Origin: Spiribacter sp. 1M189
GTDB taxonomy: Bacteria; Pseudomonadota; Gammaproteobacteria; Nitrococcales; Nitrococcaceae
Direction: 5' to 3'
NCBI RefSeq assembly: GCF_040838345.1
Contig: NZ_JBAKFF010000001.1
Span: 496,001-560,000 of the forward strand
DNA length: 64,000 nucleotides
Every line of letters begins with the position of its first letter. Position 1 is the first letter of the stretch. The notes beneath the pieces are model-generated. The model was not told the origin of the DNA. It saw only the letters and a list, made by a program, of their open reading frames with translations, and ran no database searches. Positions 59,146 through 64,000 of the stretch are shown here, in pieces. Both the position numbers and the translations under genes were made by a program.

Positions 59146-59574
59146 ATGCGGCTTTCCACCAAGGGACGGTATTCAGTCACGACCATCATGGACCTGGCCC
59201 TGCATCAGGATAGAGGGCCGGTCGCGCTGGCGGATATCTCCCGCCGACAGAATCTCTCCCTTTCCTACCTCGAGCAGCTTTTCGCGCAGTTGCGCCGCCA
59301 TGGCCTGGTGCGAGGCGTGCGCGGGCCGGGGGGCGGATATTGCCTGGCGCGGTTACCCGAAGAGATCAGCATTGCCGACGTTATTCTGGCGGTTGAACAG
59401 CCAGTCGATGCCACGGCTTGCGGGGGCGAGGAGGACTGTGACCTGGGCGATCGCTGCCTCACGCATGATCTCTGGGCCGAGCTCTCGGGCCAGATTCAGA
59501 GCTTTCTGGCGGGGATCAGCCTCGCGGCGCTGGCTGGCAATCCTGATCTGCTCGAAGCCGCCGGCCGGGAGTGA
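59146..59574 (+). CDS. iscR: Rrf2-family regulator, IscR-like
   Basis: A 142-residue winged-helix regulator. It opens MRLSTKGRYSVTTIMDLALH and has the recognition region LSLSYLEQLFAQLRRHGLV, GVRGPGGGY wing and the cluster ligands Cys92, Cys98 and Cys104 with His107 in CLTH, exactly as in E. coli IscR. It should bind a [2Fe-2S] cluster and control iron-sulfur assembly genes. No iscSUA genes follow; the next gene is convergent one base away. Confidence 0.85.
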   Translation: MRLSTKGRYSVTTIMDLALHQDRGPVALADISRRQNLSLSYLEQLFAQLRRHGLVRGVRGPGGGYCLARLPEEISIADVILAVEQPVDATACGGEEDCDLGDRCLTHDLWAELSGQIQSFLAGISLAALAGNPDLLEAAGRE

Positions 59575-59575
59575 C

Positions 59576-60250
59576 CTAGGTCTCGAGGTTGATCAGCCCC
59601 ATTTTCACGGCCGCCAGGGTGGCCTCTGCCCGGGTCGACACGTTGAGCTTGAGATAGATCGCCTTGATGTGGCCGGCGACTGTTGATGGCCGAATGGCCA
59701 GCGCTTCGCCGACCCGATGCCGATCCCATCCCTGGGAGAGCAGTTTGAGGACCTCGACCTCGCGGCGGGTGAGGCCGGCGGTCTCGACAGTGGATTGCCA
59801 TACGCCGTCACCCGCTCCATCCTGAGTCTCCGCGCGCTGGAACTGGCGCAGGATCTGCCGGGTGATCTCCGGTGAAAGCCCCGGTTCGCCCTTGGCGATG
59901 CCCGCCAGCAGGCGCTTGATACCGGCATCGCCCTGATCCTTGAGGATATAGCCATCGATACCGTGCCGGAGCGCGGCCCGGATATGGGCATCGTCATCGT
60001 GCCGGGTGATCAACACGCGTGCAGCTTCCGGGTACAGCGCCAGCGTCTGCTCGATCAGCTCCAGTCCTGAGCCATCCGGCAGGTAGAAGTCCGTTACCAG
60101 CAGACCCGGCATGTACTGACCGAGCCGGGCATGGCCATCTTTCAGCCCCATGGCCGTTGCCAGATCGATCTGAGGCCAGAGATTGAAGAGAATCTGACTG
60201 ACCCGGTGCTGCTCCGTGGGATCGGGATCGATAACCAGTGCACGTCTCAT
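59576..60250 (-). CDS. NarL/LuxR-family response regulator
   Basis: A 224-residue two-domain regulator. The receiver domain has the phosphoacceptor Asp54 in LLVTDFYLPDGSG, a conserved Thr in LITRHDDDAH and Lys in ILKDQGD. The C-terminal LuxR-type helix-turn-helix is recognisable in LTRREVEVLKLLSQG and STVAGHIKAIYLKL. No sensor kinase adjoins it. It lies 93 nt downstream of aapP on the same strand, so co-transcription with the amino-acid transporter is possible. Confidence 0.9.
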   Translation of the reverse strand: MRRALVIDPDPTEQHRVSQILFNLWPQIDLATAMGLKDGHARLGQYMPGLLVTDFYLPDGSGLELIEQTLALYPEAARVLITRHDDDAHIRAALRHGIDGYILKDQGDAGIKRLLAGIAKGEPGLSPEITRQILRQFQRAETQDGAGDGVWQSTVETAGLTRREVEVLKLLSQGWDRHRVGEALAIRPSTVAGHIKAIYLKLNVSTRAEATLAAVKMGLINLET

Positions 60251-60343
60251 TCCACAATCCTTTGCTCACGGCCGCCATCGCCGCCTGCGGACTGACGTAT
60301 ATCAGCCCTGACGCCCTATTCATAGTTTTTGGCCGATGCCGGA

Positions 60344-61147
60344 CTAGTGCTGGAGGATCTGTTCGAGGAATTCCCGTGTGCGAGGCTGTTGCGGGTTGGT
60401 GAAGAAATCACCCGGTGCCGCCGTCTCGACGATTTCACCGCCGTCCATGAAGATGACGCGGTCGGCGACGGTCTTCGCAAACCCCATCTCGTGCGTGACA
60501 CAGAGCATGGTCATGCCACTGCCGGCGAGTTCCACCATGACATCGAGGACCTCCTTGATCATCTCCGGGTCCAGCGCCGAGGTGGGTTCGTCGAACAGCA
60601 TGATCTTGGGCTGCATGCACAGCGCACGGGCAATGGCGACGCGTTGTTGCTGGCCTCCGGAGAGCTGTCCGGGATACTTGTGGGCCTGGTCCGGGATACG
60701 CACCCGTTCCAGGTAGTGCATGGCCGTCTCGATGGCTTCACCGCGGGGCGTCTTGCGCACCCAGATGGGTGCGAGCAGGCAGTTCTCCAGCACACTGAGG
60801 TGGGGGAAGAGGTTGAAGTGCTGGAAGACCATGCCGACCTCGCGCCGGATCGCCTCGATGTTCTTGACGTCCTCATTCAGCTCCACGCCGTCGACCACGA
60901 TGCGCCCGCGCTGATGGGCCTCCAGATGATTGATGCAGCGGATGAAGGTGGACTTGCCCGATCCCGAGGGGCCGCAGATGACAATCCGCTCGCCCTTGCG
61001 CACGTCCAGATTCAGTGACTTGAGCACGTGGAATTCCCCGAACCATTTGTTGAGGTCCTCCACCTGGATGATGGCCTCATCCCGTGCCGTCGACTCCACC
61101 GGCGATGTGATGGACTCGGTTTCGAGTGGTGCGCCCGTCTCATGCAT
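60344..61147 (-). CDS. aapP: General L-amino-acid ABC transporter ATP-binding protein
   Basis: A 267-residue polar-amino-acid ATPase. Walker A is [10 protein letters not shown], the Q-loop is [13 protein letters not shown], the signature is [15 protein letters not shown], Walker B is [13 protein letters not shown] and the switch His is in [10 protein letters not shown]. An N-terminal extension of about 25 acidic residues precedes the core. ATG 61147 follows GAGGGG. It completes the aapJQMP cluster. Confidence 0.93.
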   Translation of the reverse strand: MHETGAPLETESITSPVESTARDEAIIQVEDLNKWFGEFHVLKSLNLDVRKGERIVICGPSGSGKSTFIRCINHLEAHQRGRIVVDGVELNEDVKNIEAIRREVGMVFQHFNLFPHLSVLENCLLAPIWVRKTPRGEAIETAMHYLERVRIPDQAHKYPGQLSGGQQQRVAIARALCMQPKIMLFDEPTSALDPEMIKEVLDVMVELAGSGMTMLCVTHEMGFAKTVADRVIFMDGGEIVETAAPGDFFTNPQQPRTREFLEQILQH

Positions 61148-61163
61148 GCTCGACCCCTCTCCC

Positions 61164-62264
61164 TTAGTTCCCGTGACCGGTTTCCAGCTGTTTCTCAAGG
61201 CGATGGCTGTAGCGTGACATGCCAAAACAGAAGACCCAGAAGCAGAAGGCCACGAACAGATAGCCCTCGGCCATCACATTGTTCCACGCCGGGTCGCTGA
61301 GCGTGGACTTGACCGCCCCGAGCAGGTCGAACAGCCCGATGATCAGCACCAGCGTAGTGTCCTTGAATAGCGAAATGACCGTATTGGCAATACCCGGAAT
61401 CACGATCTTCAGCGCCTGGGGCAGGATGATGAGCCGCATGCGGCGCCAGTAGCCAAGTCCCAGCGCTTCCGCAGCCTCGTACTGTCCCCGGGGGATGGCC
61501 TGAAGTCCACCGCGCACAACCTCGGCCATGTAGGCCGACTGGAACAGCGTGATGCCGACCAGCGCCCGCAGGAGCTTGTCGAAGGTCACGCCGTCGGGCA
61601 GGAACAGTGGCAGCATGACCGAAGCCATGAAAAGAATGGTGATCAGCGGCACCGCCCGCCAGAATTCAATGAACACCACGCAGATGCCGCGGATCACGGG
61701 CATCTCCGAGCGCCGGCCGAGTGCGAGGAGGATGCCGATGGGCAGCGCGGCGAGGATGCCGACATAGGCGAGGATGAGCGTGAGCATCAGCCCGCCCCAA
61801 CGCGAGGTGGGCACGGACTCCAGGCCGAAATATCCGCCCGAGATCAGCACGTAGGCGGCCACCGGCAGTCCGGTGATGCCGAAAATCGCCAACCACTTGC
61901 GGACCTGCGCCGGCAGCGGCAGGAACTGCGGCACCACACTGAGGGCGAACAGCGCAAAGACAACGTTCGGGCGCCAGCGCATCTCTGCCGGGTAGAAACC
62001 ATAGATGAAAAAGCCCAGGCGCTGCTCGACGAACACCCAGCAGGCACCATCCGGGTTGCAGGCGTCGGCGCCGCTACCGGTGAAAACCGCCTGAATGAAC
62101 GCCCAGTTGATCAGTGGGACGAAAGTGGTGATCAGCCAGTAACCGATCGCCACCGTCAGCAGACTGTTGTACCAGGTGGAGAACAGGTTTTCCCGCAGCC
62201 ACCGCAGCAGGCCACGTTGGGTGGGCGGCGGCGGCAGGTCGGGCGATGCCTGGTGCGTTGCCAT
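61164..62264 (-). CDS. aapM: General L-amino-acid ABC transporter permease AapM
   Basis: A 366-residue membrane permease. A long N-terminal half with extra helices precedes the HisM-type core, in which [14 protein letters not shown] and the EAA loop [23 protein letters not shown] occur. A segment with [10 protein letters not shown] in the external loop is typical of AapM/BztC. ATG 62264 is used; aapQ lies 4 nt upstream. Confidence 0.92.
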   Translation of the reverse strand: MATHQASPDLPPPPTQRGLLRWLRENLFSTWYNSLLTVAIGYWLITTFVPLINWAFIQAVFTGSGADACNPDGACWVFVEQRLGFFIYGFYPAEMRWRPNVVFALFALSVVPQFLPLPAQVRKWLAIFGITGLPVAAYVLISGGYFGLESVPTSRWGGLMLTLILAYVGILAALPIGILLALGRRSEMPVIRGICVVFIEFWRAVPLITILFMASVMLPLFLPDGVTFDKLLRALVGITLFQSAYMAEVVRGGLQAIPRGQYEAAEALGLGYWRRMRLIILPQALKIVIPGIANTVISLFKDTTLVLIIGLFDLLGAVKSTLSDPAWNNVMAEGYLFVAFCFWVFCFGMSRYSHRLEKQLETGHGN

Positions 62265-62268
62265 CGTC

Positions 62269-63456
62269 CTATCGCTCCTTGAGCGCAACCGCGCGGTTGT
62301 AGAGATTCATGAGCAGCGAGATCGCCAGGCTGATGGTCAGGTAGACGGCCATGGTGATGGCCACGATCTCCACCGCCTGACCGGTCTGATTGAGCGTTGT
62401 CCCCATGAACACGTTCACCAGATCGGGATAGCCGATGGCCACCGCCAGCGACGAGTTCTTGGTCAGGTTCAGGTACTGGCTGGTGAGCGGCGGGATGATG
62501 ACCCGCAGGGCCTGCGGGATAACCACCAGACGCAGTACCCGCCGCGCCGGCAGTCCCAGCGCCAGTGCCGCCTCGGTCTGTCCGCTGCTGACCGAGACGA
62601 TGCCCGAGCGCACGATCTCGGCAATGAAGGAAGCCGTATAGAGCGTAAGCGCCAGTAGCAGGGCGCCCAGCTCGGGGATCGCCGTGATGCCGCCGCGGAA
62701 ATTGAATCCGCCCAGCGCCGGGATGTCCCAGCTCACCGGCCCGCCCATGAGCAGGTAGCCGAGCAGCGGCAGGCCCGGAATGAGGACGAGTGAGATGGGC
62801 AGCACCGGGAAAATGCGCCCGGTGGCCGCCTGCCGGCGTCGCGCCCAGACGGCCAGGACCACGGTGATCGCCAGGGCGACCAGCAGCCCCGCGCCCATCA
62901 CCCAGGCGCCAGGCTCGAAGATCGGTTTGGGCAGGACGATGCCGCGGTTGCTCATGAACGCGATATCACCCACGTTCACGGCCTGTCGGGGACCCGGCAG
63001 GGCGCCCAGGACCGCGAAGTACCAGAAAAAGATCTGCAGCAGCAGCGGGATATTCCGGAATATCTCGATGTAGCCCAGCGCGACCTTGGCCACCAGCCAG
63101 TTGCTGGACAGCCGTGCGATGCCAACGATGAAGCCCACGATGGTGGCCAGCAGAATGCCCAGTCCGGAGACAAGCAGGGTGTTGGCGAGCCCGACCAGGA
63201 AGGTCCGGCCATAACTCATGGTCTCGTCGTAGGGGATGAGACTCATGATGATGCCGAAGCCGGCGGTTTCATTGAGAAAGCCAAAGCCGGTGGTGATGCC
63301 GCGGCTTTCCATGTTGTTGACGGTGTTCTGGAACAGGCTGTAGCCGATCCATGCCACACCGGCAATGGCAAGGATCTGGAAGACCACGGAGCGGACCCGC
63401 GGGTCATTCCAGGGTTTTGGGCGTCCGGGTCGAAGCGGCCGCGGATCGGTGGTCAT
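62269..63456 (-). CDS. aapQ: General L-amino-acid ABC transporter permease AapQ
   Basis: A 395-residue permease. It shows the AapQ/BztB features: the N-terminal helix, then FGFLNETAGFGI and LIPYDETMSYGR, the coupling segment IEIFRNIPLLLQIFFWY, and EAALALGLPARRVLRLVVIPQALRVIIP (cited by EAALALGLPARR). It would pair with AapM. The gap to aapJ holds a strong hairpin at 63492-63521. Confidence 0.93.
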   Translation of the reverse strand: MTTDPRPLRPGRPKPWNDPRVRSVVFQILAIAGVAWIGYSLFQNTVNNMESRGITTGFGFLNETAGFGIIMSLIPYDETMSYGRTFLVGLANTLLVSGLGILLATIVGFIVGIARLSSNWLVAKVALGYIEIFRNIPLLLQIFFWYFAVLGALPGPRQAVNVGDIAFMSNRGIVLPKPIFEPGAWVMGAGLLVALAITVVLAVWARRRQAATGRIFPVLPISLVLIPGLPLLGYLLMGGPVSWDIPALGGFNFRGGITAIPELGALLLALTLYTASFIAEIVRSGIVSVSSGQTEAALALGLPARRVLRLVVIPQALRVIIPPLTSQYLNLTKNSSLAVAIGYPDLVNVFMGTTLNQTGQAVEIVAITMAVYLTISLAISLLMNLYNRAVALKER

Positions 63457-63491
63457 TGTGCCGCCCTGTTCCGCTGATGGGTTTCAGGAGA

Positions 63492-63521
63492 GGGCGGAAC
63501 CGGACATGTCCGGCTCCGCCC
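63492..63521 (-). promoter_or_regulatory. Intercistronic hairpin between aapJ and aapQ
   Basis: GGGCGGA-CCGGAC pairs with GTCCGG-TCCGCCC around AT, with one internal mismatch. No T-tract follows, which suggests mRNA stabilisation of the aapJ message rather than full termination. Confidence 0.6.
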
Positions 63522-63545
63522 GGCGATCAGAGTCTGGCGTCTGGC

Positions 63546-64000
63546 TTACCGGAACGGCGGTGCGTAGAGGATGCCACCGTCAGTCCAGAGCGCGTTGACG
63601 CCGCGGCTCAGGCCGACCGGCGTATCCGGCCCGACGTTGCGGTTGAACATCTCGCCGTAGTTGCCCACCTCGCTGATCACCTCGACCATGAAGTCATCGT
63701 CGAGCCCGAGGATCTCGCCCATGTTGCCATCCGCACCGAGGATGCGCTGGACGTTCGGGTTGTTGGAGTCGGTCATCTCCTCGACATTGCTCGAGTCGAC
63801 GCCATACTCCTCGGCATTGATCTGCCCGAACAGGACCCACTTCACGACGTTGAACCACTCGTCGTCACCCTGGCGTACCACCGGCCCGAGCGGCTCCTTG
63901 GAGATCACCTCGGGGAGGATCACTGCGGAGTCCGGATCGCTCAGCTGTGTGCGCAGTGCGGCCAGCTGAGAGGTATCGGAGGTGAGGATGTCGCAGCGGT
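63546..64000 (-). CDS. aapJ: General L-amino-acid ABC transporter binding protein AapJ, C-terminal part
   Basis: The reading frame is open to the window end, so about 151 C-terminal residues are visible. They match AapJ/BztA: RCDILTSDTSQLAALR, LPEVISKEPLGPVVRQGDD, WFNVVKWVLFGQINAEEYG, GNYGEMFNRNVG and the ending GGILYAPPFR. It is a periplasmic binding protein for polar L-amino acids. The signal peptide and promoter lie beyond the right edge. Confidence 0.94.
   Translation of the reverse strand, partial: RCDILTSDTSQLAALRTQLSDPDSAVILPEVISKEPLGPVVRQGDDEWFNVVKWVLFGQINAEEYGVDSSNVEEMTDSNNPNVQRILGADGNMGEILGLDDDFMVEVISEVGNYGEMFNRNVGPDTPVGLSRGVNALWTDGGILYAPPFR

Overview
The window is a GC-rich, gene-dense bacterial chromosome segment. 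The gene order at the left end (HtrA/MucD-type protease, lepA, lepB, rnc, era, recO, pdxJ, acpS) is typical of Gammaproteobacteria. Acidic proteins, a glycine-betaine importer and the general gene content suggest a moderately halophilic member of the Ectothiorhodospiraceae (Spiribacter-like). That assignment is inference from context, not from a marker gene. No insertion sequence, prophage, integrase or CRISPR array was seen.

Layout. 1-6.5 kb: the lepA-to-acpS housekeeping cluster, with overlapping or nearly touching genes. 6.5-11.5 kb (minus): xseA and a very large iron-sulfur flavoprotein oxidoreductase. 11.5-17.3 kb: guaB, guaA, tadA, a zinc-independent-looking MDR oxidoreductase and an atypical proline-racemase-family protein. 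17.3-22.7 kb (minus): a phosphonate-type ABC importer (phnD-C-E-E) followed in the same run by a HAD phosphatase and an isopenicillin-N-synthase-type dioxygenase. 22.8-36.2 kb: an accessory-like stretch with three tRNA genes (Ser-CGA, Arg-ACG, Ser-GGA), transporters (MFS, NCS2 purine permease, EamA, SbtA), an acidic secreted beta-helix protein, DUF411, FSA-type transaldolase, HIT protein, a 1-Cys peroxiredoxin, DUF1820 and a truncated acetyltransferase. 36.4-44.6 kb: katG and a six-gene efflux operon (YrhK, YtcA, MdtN/MdtO/MdtP-like, carboxymuconolactone-decarboxylase-like). 44.6-50.5 kb: proXWV (minus), two half-size permeases with rsgA, and orn. 50.5-59.6 kb: rhodanese, glcDEF, ppsA with divergent ppsR, DUF1249 and an orphan iscR. 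59.6-64 kb (minus): a LuxR-type response regulator and the aapJQMP amino-acid importer, cut by the window end.

The most unusual signal lies downstream of all three tRNA genes. Each tRNA is followed by direct repeats (periods 179, 155 and 184 bp) that begin with the last 18-19 nt of that same tRNA gene. Each unit re-creates a long hairpin terminator, carries a perfect 14-16 nt inverted copy of its own tRNA's variable-loop/T-arm sequence, and carries a second T-arm-like GTTCGA motif plus further hairpins. The arrangement resembles the E. coli tyrT 178-bp repeats, but here it recurs at three unrelated tRNA loci and the inverted segment is specific to each locus.

The genes point to an organism that scavenges osmolytes, amino acids and phosphonate-like solutes, oxidises glycolate, makes PEP from pyruvate and takes up bicarbonate. 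It protects itself from peroxide with KatG and a peroxiredoxin.
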